Positions 43,101 through 55,426 of a stretch of 64,000 nt of DNA are shown in pieces (position 1 is the stretch's first letter; each line of letters begins with the position of its first letter). Origin of the DNA: Glandiceps talaboti (Eukaryota > Hemichordata > Enteropneusta > Spengelidae); contig NC_135569.1 of the NCBI RefSeq assembly GCF_964340395.1, forward strand, positions 2,155,400 to 2,219,399, in the 5' to 3' direction. Made by a program: the position numbers and the translations under genes. The notes beneath the pieces were generated by a model. That model was given only the letters and a program-made list of their open reading frames with translations, searched no databases and was not told the origin of the DNA.

Positions 43101-44471
43101 ATGATATTAATCTGGTTTAAGTTAGGGAGTCCAATCCTTTTCCTATTTTTAACCTTACAACCCTTACTCCTTGGCTTGAATACAAATGTGTACATAATAT
43201 GTATTAATCTGGTTTTTGCTCGGCAGTCTTACCCTATATCTATCTATAACATAACCTTAAACAGACTCCCTAGCTTGGATACAAATATATACATAATGTT
43301 AATCTGGTTTATGCTAGGGAATCTTACCTTATTTCCTATGTATAGAATATAACCTTAAAAAGACTCCCTAGCTTGAATACAAAAATAAATGACACAAAGT
43401 TTATGTTAGGGAGTCTTACCCTATGACAAGGCCCCTTAACCCATTCATTATCTCAGTTACGTCACTCATTCTCTAAAAAAACGGATTTTAGAAATATCAA
43501 AGATGTCAGGTTTCATGAAACGCGTTTCAATAGTGTATGCAATACATACACATAAGTTACACAAAATATGTGAAATACATTTTGTTGCAAGGTGTTGGTG
43601 ATTAATAACTGATACAGTAATACTGCAGTAGCGTGGACAGTATATTGTACCAAATACCAGCAGGCATGATCAATTTTTCACTACATTTGAGACAGAAAAT
43701 ACAAAAAATAAAACTCTCTTAGTAAATTGGAAATAGACACTATTAAAGTCTGTGTCATTTCAAATCACTGTTTGGTCATCAGTGCATGACTCGTCATAGA
43801 AACTAGTTCTGGAGATAACACATCACAATATTACTCACCTGAGAGTGACCAAATCTCGGCCTCGGTATAACGCCATCAATTTGTACCAATTCCCAAATCA
43901 TATCCGGAAGATCTAAAATCCATACATCGTTGGATCTGTTGATGGTAATGATACACCAGCTTAGTTCATGTATCCCTAGAGATTCCTGTATATCCCTGTG
44001 GTGTGCTTAGTGGTGTGGCGTTTTTTTTGAGTCCCTGTACAGACTACGTAATTGAACACTGACTGTGATCTTCTACTACACAGTTGATAAATATAGTTTG
44101 AGTTGTTCTGTGACCCGAGAGCAACATTCAACCAAATTCATCAAAGAAATACTGAAATTGTAATTTGTAGCAAGTCAGTATTTGTAACACATGGAATTAC
44201 CACAAGCCATGTTTTGCTAAGGTCAAGTGGCCATATGGATGAGGATTGAGTATTTATTGTGGATTTGTAATTTATAAAACAATTTTATCATGGCTTCCTA
44301 CTTGAAAAATCAATGTGAAACAACATATACCAAGTCTTTGTTTGTAACTCAATACATTGCAAAAAGATTAATAAATGTGTAATAAAAGAGAGCGAGCAAA
44401 AGAGAGAGAGAAAGAGAGAGACAGAGACAGAGAGACAGAGACAGAGACAGAGAAAGACAGACAGAGAGAGC

Positions 44472-44522
<51 letters not shown>

Positions 44523-44565
44523 GGGGGAGGGAGGGAGGGAGAGGGAGGGAGAGAGGGAGAGAGAA

Positions 44566-44597
<32 letters not shown>

Positions 44598-44694
44598 GGG
44601 GGGGGGCGAGAGAGGGCGGGAGAGAGAGCGAGAGAGAGCGAGCGAGCGAGAGAGAGAGAGAGAGAGTGAGAGAGAGGAGTGTGTGTATGTGTGT

Positions 44695-44756
<62 letters not shown>

Positions 44757-45022
44757 TTACCTTTGATGTCCACACAGACCACCGAAAATGATCATTTTAT
44801 CACCCACAACACTAGCAGTATGGCTGGCAACAGGTGGTGGGGAAGGACTGGTAACCAATGCACACCATTTGTTTTCACATGGTACATACATATGAAGTTC
44901 ATTGAAGAGTCTTGGAGCTTGGTGCAAGGGGTATGGTACAGGGGGTGCCCATCCACCAAACAGAAGGAGTGAATTCTTGTAAGCTATCATGCTAGCACAA
45001 GCTTTGGGAGATGGGTACATAC
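35843..45022 (-). CDS. FBXO42: FBXO42 (F-box/kelch protein), last five coding exons
   Basis: Substrate receptor of an SCF (Cullin-1) ubiquitin ligase; in mammals it is known as JFK. Exons in transcript order: 45022-44761, 43935-43839, 39580-39524, 37887-37771, 37174-35843, all GT-AG with joining phases, about 620 codons in the window. Kelch sequence: YPSPKACASMIAYKNSLLLF, GGW, then SHTASVVGDKMIIFGG, NDVWILDL, IPRPRFGHSQ, VVVNDSCLLIIGGCGGANM, DMWLLRMDCIPWVWQEV and [20 protein letters not shown]. These follow human FBXO42 nearly block by block. The C-terminus (QMYVLDISD, GPPETSLYTLVVGRGELIMF) also matches. The F-box and first kelch exons (about 130 residues in human) are not found up to 64000, so the gene is 5'-incomplete here. 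Confidence 0.95.
37225..37520 (+). mobile_element. 3' end of a non-LTR retrotransposon (LINE), 5'-truncated
   Basis: It encodes the tail of an ORF2-type protein, ELLPLDIHQASSLDYFKTKL then KTYLFTKAYG, a common C-terminal signature of CR1/L2-like reverse transcriptase proteins. A short 3' region ends GTGCTATAGAAATTT with a (GATT)n tail to about 37520. It lies antisense in an FBXO42 intron. The family name is not certain. Confidence 0.8.
40448..40555. other. near-perfect 43-bp hairpin with a 20-base loop
   Basis: Left arm 40448-40492 and right arm 40513-40555 pair with a single mismatch and a two-base bulge; the core is AGAAGTATATGAGTCATCAA. The arms are AT-rich. It lies in an FBXO42 intron. 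It could be a precursor of a small RNA or the remains of a young foldback insertion. Confidence 0.8.
42609..42995. repeat. 60-bp tandem array, about seven copies
   Basis: Units carry AACACAACACTTATCTCAGT, then GTCTTGATGAAGCTTTTGT and AAACCAAGACT. A longer version with GTGAAGTTAT recurs every few units, suggesting higher-order duplication. It lies in an FBXO42 intron. Confidence 0.85.
43100..43425. repeat. 110-bp degenerate tandem array, about three copies
   Basis: Units carry TTAATCTGGTTT, TTAGGGAGTCTTACCCTAT and AACCTTAAAAAGACTCCCTAGCTTG. Part of each unit (AGGGAGTCTT, AGACTCCCTA) is inverted within the unit. It directly follows the 60-bp array. Confidence 0.75.
44225..44372. mobile_element. 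TAAAGTGG-family MITE, right end lost
   Basis: It starts AAGTGGCCATATGGATGAGG and follows the 34147-34314 copy to about CAATACATTGCAAAAAG, then runs into the GA-rich satellite. Confidence 0.75.
44386..44755. repeat. (GA)n then (GT)n satellite beside an FBXO42 splice donor
   Basis: About 300 bp of imperfect GA/GAGG repeats, then about 70 bp of GT repeats, ending three bases from the donor dinucleotide of the kelch exon at 44761. In the transcript this reads GTAATC followed at once by a long CA run and then a CU-rich run. The large open frames on both strands are low-complexity artefacts. Confidence 0.95.
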
Positions 45023-46164
45023 CTGTAAGACACAATGAATACAAATGTACAAGGTAACTGTATTTGTATCAAAATCTACATAAACTGATTTCCTTTTTTT
45101 TTCAAATTGCATATGAAACCTTTTTTATGTAATCACACTGATCATATCTTCTGGATTAGAATCTAATATGAGCATCATGTATTTGTTATACTGCCCTCTT
45201 GTGGTGTGAACTAGAAAGACCTCAGGGTACAAGGTGATTCCGATGTCAGGCTGCCTTTTCACTTAAATATAATATTGGAGAAAATTTGATAAAACATAAT
45301 TCTCTGGGATATCATTAAAGAAGAAATAAGCTCACTGATTTTGGAAATTAAGGAGATTAATTCTAAAAGTGGTGTTTTTCGTTCGTCACAAAACATGTTA
45401 ATGTTGTCTTCATCTAAAAACTGCTATCATGAAATACAGGAGGCATTTTCAGATCTTTGTCATTAAGATTTAGTTGTAAGTTGATGTATTGAGTTCAAAA
45501 CCTTGATGCCAGGAAAATGCATGATTGGTATTTTTAATCAATGTAGCACATGTAAATATGATCAAAATATGAACTACAACAACTCCTATCTCCTGGCTTT
45601 TGACTTTTTTGTTACTAGTACTTCATTTTCTTATTGCCATGTTGAAAGTGAAAATAGAACTCGTCAAATAACTATAAAACACTGATGTATACAGGATGTC
45701 TACAAGTTTACAATTTTGTTTGATTGATCCTGCAATTGGAAAAAAAAAAAATCTGTGTGAAAATACTATGTGTCGCTTTGCCTTCACCAGGCTGCTCTAT
45801 GAAAGGGTTGATCGATGTGTGAGGGCGCCATGTCATGGTGTATCTTACAGACTACATGTATGTGATTTCCTGTTTCAAAATCAAGCTACAAATATCATGG
45901 CTGCAGCATGTATCTCAAAGACAGTTGCATTTTTTGTCAAAAATGCAATTACCAACTGACACGGGCAATTACCATACATTCCTGCCATGATTTCCTGCCA
46001 TGATTTTCTATCATAAAATGTATACATATATATATATCAAATAGTTGCCCATACAGTTGCAGCGATGAAGAATTTCTCAAAAAAATCCAACTTAAGGTAA
46101 ATGGCATCTTTTGTAGGAAATGCAGTGTAAGTAGCTAATAATCTTCCTAGCCGATAACTGATAT

Positions 46165-46345
46165 ACTTCATAATGAATGTTCATGGACTCTGCAGGGTTC
46201 AAAGTATCTAATGAAATTTCTTTCTGAAAACATCTAATCAAGAAGACATGTACTGCACATAAAATGACAAACACCATCATTGATGTACTTACTGCTGACA
46301 AGATGTCAGCAAAAAATGTAGGATTTGCTTCCAAGAACTTGTTTG
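46165..46345. repeat. dispersed repeat, copy 1
   Basis: It shares TTCATGGACTCTG, ATGAAATTTCT, GCTGACAAGATGTCAG and TTCCAAGAACTT, in the same order, with 56590-56755. Type unknown. Confidence 0.65.
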
Positions 46346-47097
46346 CCTCAAAACACAATTTTTCATTTGATGATATCTACTTCAATTGCAGTTTTGTAGG
46401 AAATTCCTGTCTTCAAAAATCCAGATCTGGCAAAAGTAGACATATTTATTACATGTATGTGTTTAAGCCCTCTGAATTCGACTTGCTGTACATACATTGG
46501 TTGCCGAAAAAAAGGGAGGGGGGGGGGGAGAGGAGAGAATTGTTACAGTATTGATTAGATTACCATGTGTACCAGTGTAACATTAAATTTTGGCGGAAAC
46601 TCTGATGAAAATCCTGGGGAATTTGGGTAAATTTTACTTTTAATGCCATCATTAACAAAAATGCTACCTAAACATCATTGTAAACCACAATAAATATATT
46701 TTACGACACTGTTCAAAATACACCATTTTTGCATTTCGCAGGAGAAATATCAGCTCTGGTTTGCGAGAACGTATCTAAACCGATCAACATAAAAGCAAGA
46801 AAAAGGTTCATGTTTCTGAAACTGTTCTGAAAATCAGTATTCTGTTATCTGTTCACAGAGGTGACAAGATCATCTCCAACGTAGGCATAATTATTACACC
46901 AAGGACATCATGTTTGTGGTTGACCTTTGACCCCATCTGAAGGTTTATCAGTGATTGTGTGTTGGTATGATAACGATCTTGAAGGCAACCTGATCAGGAT
47001 ACACTTTGATGGGATTCACAAACCATCATGCTATCATTATTTAGAGTTATAGTGTAATCTGTATGTGACCTGAATATACCATATTCACATTAACCTC

Positions 47098-47630
47098 TCT
47101 GTAGCTGAGTTGTCACTTTCACACCTACAGTGTATGCCAAGAGTAGCTAATCAATTGGACAGACCTCTGATCCAATCGACAATTGGAAAGGTCCCCCCTA
47201 ACCCCACTGTAGCTGACTTGTCCCTTTCACACCTACAGTGTATCCCTAGAGTAGCTAATCAATTGGACAGACCTCTGAGCCAATCGACAATTGGAAAGGC
47301 CCCCCCCCCCTAACCCCACTGTAGCTGAGTTGTCACTTTCACACCTAGTGTGTGCCTGGAGTAGCTAATCAATTGGACTGTGACCTCTGAGCCAATCGAC
47401 AATTGGAAAGGCCCCCCCCCCCACCCCACTGTAGCTGAGTTGTCCCTTTCACACCTACAGTGTATCCCTAGAGTAGCTAATCAATTGGACAGACCTCCGA
47501 GCCAATCGACAATTGGAAAGGCCCCCCCTAACCCCACTGTAGCTGAGTTGTCACTTTCACACCTAGTGTGTGCCTGGAGTAGCTAATCAATTGGAAAGAC
47601 CTCTGAGTCATTCGACAATTGACAAATGTC
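47098..47630. repeat. 110-bp minisatellite, about five copies
   Basis: Units carry CTGTAGCTGAGTTGTCACTT, AGAGTAGCTAATCAATTGGA, then GAGCCAATCGACAATTGGAA and a variable C run. Each unit holds CCAAT and ATTGG inverted five bases apart. C-run length varies from 5 to 11 between units. Confidence 0.9.
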
Positions 47631-47800
47631 TACATTTCAGCCAGAAACTAGGGGGTCAAAATACCTACATTTCAGCCAGAAACTAGGGGGTCAAATGTTT
47701 GCATTCTACCTGAAATAGGAGTCCAAAGCTCAAGAAAAACTTGAAAATCGGCAACCTGAAAATTTGAAAATCGGCAACCTGAAAATTGCATTGTCTAAAT
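47631..47800. repeat. two small tandem duplications
   Basis: A CTACATTTCAGCCAGAAACT unit with AGGGGGTCAAA occurs twice (from about 47630), and TTGAAAATCGGCAACCTGAA twice (from about 47740). Confidence 0.8.
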
Positions 47801-48251
47801 ATGGGGTCATAGGTCATACATGTTCAAAAGAGGGGGTCAAACCTCTACATAATGTTTGAAAAATTAAAGGGTCAAAAGTCTACATGAGTTGAAAAAAAAG
47901 TGTTTAAACTGTGGTACATAATATGTATATACTCTTGCTGTGAGTATACCATAAGGATGAAATATGTAAGATCACTTATTACACTCTTTTTATTTGGAAC
48001 ATTACATCAATCATTTTCATAATCAAAGAATGTCTGTAATCACTATCTGTTACAATAACTCTTTAAGTTTTTAGTAGAATTATATATGACCCAATTTTTA
48101 ACAGTGATAGATCAGGTCAGTGAGTCATTCATTATAATCGTCTACTTAACAAAGTGACACTGTAAGAGATATATATACTATGCACAAACCAAAAATATGG
48201 AATTTATAACCTGGTTGTTTTATGTCAGGACAACATGCGTTTACGTCACTA

Positions 48252-48530
48252 GTTTGCCATTTTCAAAAATTGAAATTATGAGTCAAAATGTTCAAAAATG
48301 CTATTAATTTCCCTAATTTTTCTTTAATATTACTGGTGCTGGTATAATTATGTTACTCTCCAATATTTTTCTTCAATCAGTCAGAAAGTACTTGTGACCT
48401 AAGGGGTTTTGTCACTACGAGTCTAGTGACTCGTATTGAGAAAGACCCCTTAGGTCACTCACTTTGACTTTCATGGCTGAACGAATACAAATATTGTGGA
48501 ATGCTATCTAAATATCTAGCCTACTTTACA
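48252..48530 (+). mobile_element. CTAAGGGG-family foldback element, copy 1
   Basis: 48360-48499 is an inverted repeat: CCAATATTTTTCTTC, ACTTGTGACCTAAGGGG and TACGAGTC at the left mirror GACTCGTA, CCCCTTAGGTCACT and ATATTGTGG at the right. The flank upstream (TGAGTCAAAATGTTCAAAAA, TTTTTCTTTAATATTACTGG) recurs beside the copy at 59889-60274. More distant copies are at 53290-53880 and 60740-61055. Confidence 0.82.
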
Positions 48531-48584
48531 AAGTGGTTTCAATTCTTCACTGAAATTAAATGTGCCTATCAAAGGGGAAAACCA

Positions 48585-48858
48585 CTATCTATCTATCTAT
48601 CCATCCATCCATCCATCCATCCCATCCGTCCGTCCGTCCATCCATCCATCCATTGATCCATCCCATCCATCCATCCATCCATCCATCCATCCCATCCGTC
48701 CGTCCGTCCATCCGTCCATCCATCCATCCATTGATCCATCCCATCCATCCATCCATCCGCCCGTCCGTCCATCTGTCCATCCATCCATCCATCCATCCAT
48801 CCATTGATCCATCCATCCATCCGTCCGTCTGTCTGTCCGTCCGTCCATCCATCCATCT
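48585..48858. repeat. (CCAT)n with CCGT variants
   Basis: About 270 bp of ATCC/GTCC repeats with longer internal periods. Long open frames on both strands (poly IHPS or MDGW) are artefacts. Confidence 0.95.
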
Positions 48859-49899
48859 CATCATGCATTATCATTTATGGGAAAGGACACATTGTAAATT
48901 CATAGTGTTTAATAAAATCTTTGATATAAAATAGTTTATCAAGGTAAAATGCATCCGTTTCATTGACTATCACTTATAAGAACTGAGCTGGCATGTTGAT
49001 CAAAACTTAGGGCAAAGTGACATAAGACTTGCTTTAAACAAACAGTGAATTCACAAGGTATGATTTCCAACTGACGTTATTACACTACATGTTGAATACA
49101 GTACTTTAATCAAAGTTTATATTTTTACCTGATTATAAAAAAAAGCTTAATATATATCTGTGATATGTAGTAACAATAACAAGGCAACCCAATCTATTGA
49201 GATGGGATAAGAACCCAGTAATTCTGTTGTAGTCAATGCAATCTGATGGTTAAGCCATGCAGAAATATTTGTCAAATAAGTCACATACCAGTATTAGACT
49301 ATAAACAAGTTCAATGCCAAATTCAATGCAATTGTTTTCATCATCTCTCTGGGAAACGCTTCAAACATGGGGATCATTTTCATAGACTTGGCCTTCACTA
49401 GATGATATGGTGAAGGGAATACACAGACATATCATGCATAAATCAATCAATCAATTAGCCTTTCTAGAAAAAATGACTAGCTCCAGAATCCAGGCATATT
49501 CTGTTTAATACTATCCAATGGAATATAAATCACGCAAGATTTCTTGAATTCCATGGAAAATAGAATGACAAGTTCAATGTCAAAAGTCATTTTCTACTGT
49601 GGGAAAAATTCCTTAATCCTCAACAGATTGAAATAAAATTTTACATGAGAAATATATAATTGCCTGGTTCAACTAATTTCCCACCATGAGCAGGATTTTG
49701 CAAGAAGTTTGAATTAAATTTTATTTGAGATGATGACCCACAAGTTTATAATGCTATTATGGCAGATAGAAACTCATGGATCAATTTCCTCGAAAATCAA
49801 TATTCTTTAAAATCTCTTAAAAGTTTACCATATAAAAGCCTGTTCATGGTGATTTTGAAATGATATTCCAATATTGTCCAATAGTGTGAATGCAACAAT

Positions 49900-50010
49900 A
49901 TTGGATTCTAAAATGGCAGCCATATTGGATTCTAAAATGGTGGCCATATTGGATTAAAAAATGGTGGCCATATTGGATTCTAAAATGGTGGCCATACTGG
50001 ATTCTAAAAT
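49900..50010. repeat. 24-bp tandem array, five copies, YY1-like motif
   Basis: TTGGAT recurs at 49901, 49925, 49949, 49973 and 49997 (the last as CTGGAT). Each unit contains AAAATGGTGGCCAT or AAAATGGCAGCCAT, close to the YY1 core AANATGGCG. Confidence 0.85.
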
Positions 50011-52122
50011 AGCTTAAATTTGATGTCGTTTTGACCTCGATTTCAAATAATGGTCTTGAACAAAGTATTAAATAACAAAAGTTTACGATTTTTATTTCTA
50101 AGGCATATTTCTATGTTAACACATTATCTATCAAACTGTCAAGCACATCTTAACACAGCAGTATTTTAGCTCAAAAGAAGTGTGTTTTTTCGAGTCACAG
50201 TTAGGTGTATTTTTGAACAGAACAAATTTCATGACATACATTTGTAAATTAGCCAAAATCAAACCATATATCCTGGCTATCAAATTAATATACTTAGTGG
50301 AAAGTAATATGTTTTGTAGAAAGAACATGTAAACGCTCTATTTCTTCTCCAATGCTAAGTACGACCATGTGGTGTTGACAGTTTTAATATTTATGATCAC
50401 CAATAAATCTATGAATCACTTTTCAATGGGAATTTTATTGATAACTAATCTCATTGGAGTCACTACAGAATGGCTGCCTTCATTAATGTGATGGATTTGC
50501 TGAACTATACTACTTGAGGACTGGGTAATGTTGATGTGGTTTATAAGAAGTTGATGACAGATGGCATATTTTTAGCGCAATTATTTCATAAACAGAGTCT
50601 GTTATACTAAAATGTATGACACAAGATAACAAAGCCCACCGTTTTAATAGCTAATGAATCTGGTTTATTATAAAATGCACTTACAGTTTTCATCTATCAA
50701 ATGTTGACATTTTTCAACCAAAATTTCACAGATAATTTTATTTCAGTACTGTGTTATTTTATCATTTCAAATAAACATATGCAAAAGGGGTCACTTTTGG
50801 TTTTTGTCCATTATAACATGTATATGTCAGTTCTCAGGCCAAATTATCAATTTTTTTTTTCACTTTTAGAAATACAAATAATATTCTTCATATGGTTGGA
50901 ATATTGTAAAAACTGATCAATTATTTTCATCAATCAAATAATCATTTTGTGCCAAAATTTTAATGGCAAACATTGCAATGTTAGAAGAAATATTTGTCAT
51001 TTTTCAAATAATTTTCTATTATAAAAGAATATGCAAATAAATGTTTAATGTCTTAAAACTATTACACTTGAATTTTATCTATCAATAACAATTGTTTTCA
51101 ATGCCAAAAGTTAGCAAATTTTCTTACAATGTCATTTCATCTACTGTAATAAATACATACAACAACAGAAATGTCAAACATATATTGGATCAAAGGATTA
51201 GCATGTAATAATCTGGTAATCCTTGTCATTTGACTGAAATGCATGATATGTAAAATATGCCCATTTGACCCATTATATATAAACTGACATTTTGATTTTT
51301 GAAAGGACGAGTAAAAATTCAAAAAATATCAAAATGGATAGCTGAAATAGTGTAGAAGCGTTAGTTCTTCAAGACAACAGGTAGGCTAGATCGAAGGAGC
51401 TGTGTTCAGCCTATTTTAAATATAATTCTTCCTAGTCAAATGGCAAGGATTTGTCAGATTCTTTACATCAACAAAGATGTCTGGGTCTACTCTTAGATGA
51501 AGTACTTTACAATTTACTAGCTAGTTTGACAGCACTAATAATGTCAGGGGATGACAATATCCTTTTATCCCTATGTTACTGGTTTTATTTCATATAAAGT
51601 TAATTATTTGGAAAATAGGAGACCAGGGCAAGGATTTTGTTAGCACCAGGTGTGTAAATGTAAATTATCCATAGTGGTACAAAATTGTATATGTATGTTC
51701 CAAGGGTATGGTTTTATTGATAGCAACTGTATGTACAATGTACAGATATCATATTAAATCAGCTTTATATCAATTTCTTGACAAAGGTTAAAATAAATTG
51801 TTGGTACTTTAATGGTAATTTGCAACCAAGACAAGGTTTTTTACTTTAATACATCAACTGTATTTATGCATAATCCACCAAAATCAATTCTAGTTTTACG
51901 TCATAATGCTCCAAGTATGATTCCTCAGACTAATACAAATATCATTGAGCCGCAAGTACCACCAAAAGATTATGTAAAGTAATGAGTGCATTTACCAGTC
52001 ATAGCTATTATGAAAATATGATTGTAGCACAGAATGGCAGGAAAAAGTAGTTCTGAACAGTTGAGAAAAAAAGTTTGTTAAAAACAGGAGTGATTCTGGT
52101 TTTTGATTTGTCCTGTTTGATG

Positions 52123-52222
52123 TCACACAGGTAGTGATTTGCAAGTATTTAAATATGTGATAAACAATTGTATCACACAGGTAGTGATTTGCAAGTATTT
52201 AAATATGTGATAAACAATTGTA
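52123..52222. repeat. perfect 50-bp tandem duplication
   Basis: Two identical units starting TCACACAGGTAGTGATTTGC. No difference is visible, so it is recent or an assembly artefact. Confidence 0.9.
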
Positions 52223-52656
52223 TCAGCCTCGACTTGTGAAAAAGTCACTGAATAACACCCCTCGGGATAATAGACTTCTACTGGTGCATTCATAGCCAGG
52301 CAACAAGTGTACACATTGCATTTATTTGAAAAGCTGAACCAGCCAAACCCTTATCTTACATCATAATAATATATCACTTCAGTGTGTGAAAAGAAAATGT
52401 AAGGTCAAAGGCAAGAATAGCTATTAAGTGCTAAGGTTTGGGTGGTCCCAAGAGGCTATCTGTGGCTTCAAAGTTCAAGATCTCTATTGACTCCATTTTT
52501 GAAACTGTGGATAGCCTCTACACTAAGGTTTTGGTAGCCTAGAGATTTGAATTGGCTGTCATGTGATTCATCAAAACAACCGGTACATCGATTGACATAG
52601 CCACGTCTCTGGGCTAAGCTTTGGAAGCCTGCTACATGCATGAGGATACAACGTTT

Positions 52657-52758
52657 CTACATACACACATATGTACGTACATGTACATACATACATACAT
52701 ACATACATACATACATGTACATACATATGGTACACACACACACACACATACATACATG
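52657..52758. repeat. (ACAT)n/(CA)n microsatellite
   Basis: Imperfect ACAT units with an internal CA run. Confidence 0.9.
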
Positions 52759-53289
52759 ATTGTACTAGAGCAGCGTAACTTTGTTCTGGACCAACTTTTT
52801 CTAGAGCTCTACAAAATAACTGTTTTTCACATCCAAAATTTTATGCTATTTCAACATGGGCAAATAAATTGGCTATTGTAGACAACTATTACATGAGGAT
52901 ACCAATTTTCTACATACATACATGTACAACGTGTACTAAGCCTAACTTTGATAACACTTTTTTGAGGGATGTCAGAAGACAATCACGTCTTCCATCTGAA
53001 CTCAAATCACTTATCTAATGTTACAAACAAAAATCAATATGTACAATGTAGCTGACTTAATTGCTCACTCAAGTGAACTCTAGACATGCTAATTAAGCAC
53101 TTACAGATGACCAAATAGTACTCAATTTACTTAGTTACACAAGAACACATCAAATGAATGCAATTATTAATATATATATATTACATTAAGTGTACATTAG
53201 TAGACTGCTCTGAATACCATTTGTAAATTATATGGTACTTCATCTGATGTACTGTACTTGCATATGACCCGAGTTCAAAACTGTATAAG

Positions 53290-53880
53290 ATTTTAGTCCA
53301 CATATTTTTCTTCAGTTCAGCTACGGATAATACAAGTGACCAACAGTCAAAGGCTTAATGTGACATATCCTGAAGGCCACCGGTATTTTTCAGCTGGATA
53401 GAATATTACTATACCTGTGTAAGCATTACTTAGAAAAATCAGAAAAAATAATGATGACTTTGAATGTTTCAAGCACTGGAGATTGAATGATATGTATGCA
53501 TTTTGTTGTGGTGAAGAACGACTAAGGCATAACTTCCATATATTTTGTTAAAATGTGTTCAACTTGGCTTGCACGCATATTTACAATTAATAATATACAG
53601 CATTTCTTCAGATGCTACAACTTAAATCACTGCTGATGACAGGCTGTTGTCAGGACATAGTATGACCGGGGTATAAATCCCATATTTTTTTTTGAACGTG
53701 TATAACTTAGCTTGCAGCTGTTGTTGTGACATAGTACATGTACATGTATAATCTGGGTATAAAGCCCATATTTTTTTTTAACATATACAACTTTAATAGC
53801 TTGTGGCTGTTGTTGTGACATATAATGGCCAGGGTATAAATTCCTCTTTGTTGTTGCCTGACATGTACCTACCATACAAA
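53290..53880. mobile_element. CTAAGGGG-family element, diverged, with internal 95-bp repeats
   Basis: The left part (TTTTTCTTCAGTTCAGCTA, AATACAAGTGACC) matches the foldback family, and the middle (TGACTTTGAATGTTTCAAGC, GTTCAACTTGGCTTGC) matches the flank of the 60-kb copies. From 53620, three units of TGTTGTTGTGACATA, GGGTATAAATCCCATATTTT and an AACTT-like motif form a small tandem array. Confidence 0.6.
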
Positions 53881-54204
53881 TATTTCACAGTGTGTGTTCC
53901 TTTCAGATGTTGTGTCTGTTAAGGGTGCTGACATACTTAAAGTAAACCAAGACTTACACTGTTTGGGTTAGTATGGATGGGGAATTCATATCTCCTAGAA
54001 ATCAGGAATGAAATAAAACACAATGTGCACAAATAGAATTAAAATAACAAAACCTCAGCAAAACATCGTCTGGCTCAGTAGAAATGAAGACTGGCATTTT
54101 AAGGACCAGGATAAGTCACACATGGCAAACTTTGTGGCATTTTATGAACTTTTTTATGGAAATTGGACCCCAAGGTGTAGTCTATGTAAAAGCATGTTCT
54201 GGTT

Positions 54205-54310
54205 AGTCTGTAAGGTACGTAATGACAGGGTGCCCTCATACATAGGCCGACCCCTACAGTGAGAGGAGGCCAGTGAGGGCGGAACGTCACGATGTATCTT
54301 AGTCTACTTC
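54205..54310. repeat. dispersed GTGAGGGCG repeat, paired copy
   Basis: Two inverted halves (GTAATGACAGGGTGCCCTCA; CCAGTGAGGGCGGAACGTCA with CGATGTATCTTA) resemble 45805-45870 (GATCGATGTGTGAGGGCGCC, TGTATCTTACAGACTAC). It may be a decayed SINE or foldback. Confidence 0.5.
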
Positions 54311-55426
54311 TGGTTCTGATGATAAATAATGTTGCAGCTACATGTATATTATACATCTGTAACTATATGAGTTGAGGTTCTTTTTGTTTTTCACTGCATG
54401 CAGCACAAGCCATTCTTATTTTGTAAGTTAAAGTCTAGAAGATACAAACTATCTTCTTTATTTCAAAATTGAAATCACTGTCTTGGGTCTCAGGAGTATA
54501 TTGTCCTTTAATCAAATAAAATGACTACATTTTAGTATGTTGACTCAAGTTGTTTTCTCTTAACCCAACTGACTTATCCAACTCTCATTAAAATGCAGTC
54601 CTTGTCTTCTTCTTTCAAGTGTGTCTCATTTTAATGGGAGACCTTTATTCAGCTGTATTTTACCACAACTAGGCTAACATTTGTACATCACAGACATGGT
54701 GTCCAGCAGCTTCAATCATTCCTGAATTCGTTACCACAAGTCAAATTGGGTCAACATGATATAATTGGTTGAAGAGGAATCAGATGTTTATTAAAAGCTC
54801 TGACTAGTTTTACTGAAAAATCCTTGCAAAATCCATGGATAATCCCAACCACCTGGTTCTCGTCACAAATTAAGTTCTCAAAATATATTGATTTCTATTC
54901 ATTAATTAAATGGATATGAACAATCATGCACACCTATCACTTCAATATTTTGGTACAGCCCAGCATGCCATTACCTGTTTGGACAGGTTAAACTACATTA
55001 CAATAGGGGTGACCTGACATGAACATTATGAGTCATACATTATTTTGCAAAAATTGATTTCTGGAACTTGGGGAAAGAACATTCTGGAAAGTAACACTTT
55101 TCTGACTCATTTTGAATATAGGTCATGTGCATTGTGTATTTAGCCTGGGAGAAGAACTATTTAAGACTGCTGAGGTAATTGATTGTACCACTTGACTTAG
55201 TCTATTTACTGTGGTGTTGTGTTACCTAAGTAGCTGTCATTGTACTTTCTACCCTTCAAAACCATCTAGCTTGTCTTAAGAACCATTAAAACTGATTCAG
55301 TAAGCCATACCCTAAAAGTCGTTATTAAGAACTTGTGTGTTAAATTTACATAATCACATGATTGTAAATTATCACATGCACACTTCACATGCTTCATGTG
55401 TTAACTCCTGTGTTCATCTCTGTGTT

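Larger units (their letters stand above)
37521..43838. other. FBXO42 introns and short exons
   Basis: Apart from the exons at 37771-37887 and 39524-39580, no coding sequence is recognised. Content: a long hairpin (40448-40555), two tandem arrays (42609-43425) and otherwise AT-rich unique DNA. Confidence 0.6.

Noticed and set aside
42609-43425. CRISPR-like regular direct repeats
   Set aside because: The organism is eukaryotic and the repeats are contiguous, degenerate minisatellites without unique spacers.
44288-44791. Large open frames on both strands (His-Thr, Ser-Leu, Arg-Glu repeats)
   Set aside because: Pure translation of the GA/GT satellite in an intron.
48560-48934. Open frames rich in IHPS or MDGW
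   Set aside because: Translation of the (CCAT)n satellite on both strands.
49900-50010. SRF CArG boxes (CCATATTGG)
   Set aside because: The inner A/T stretch is five bases, not the six a CArG box needs.
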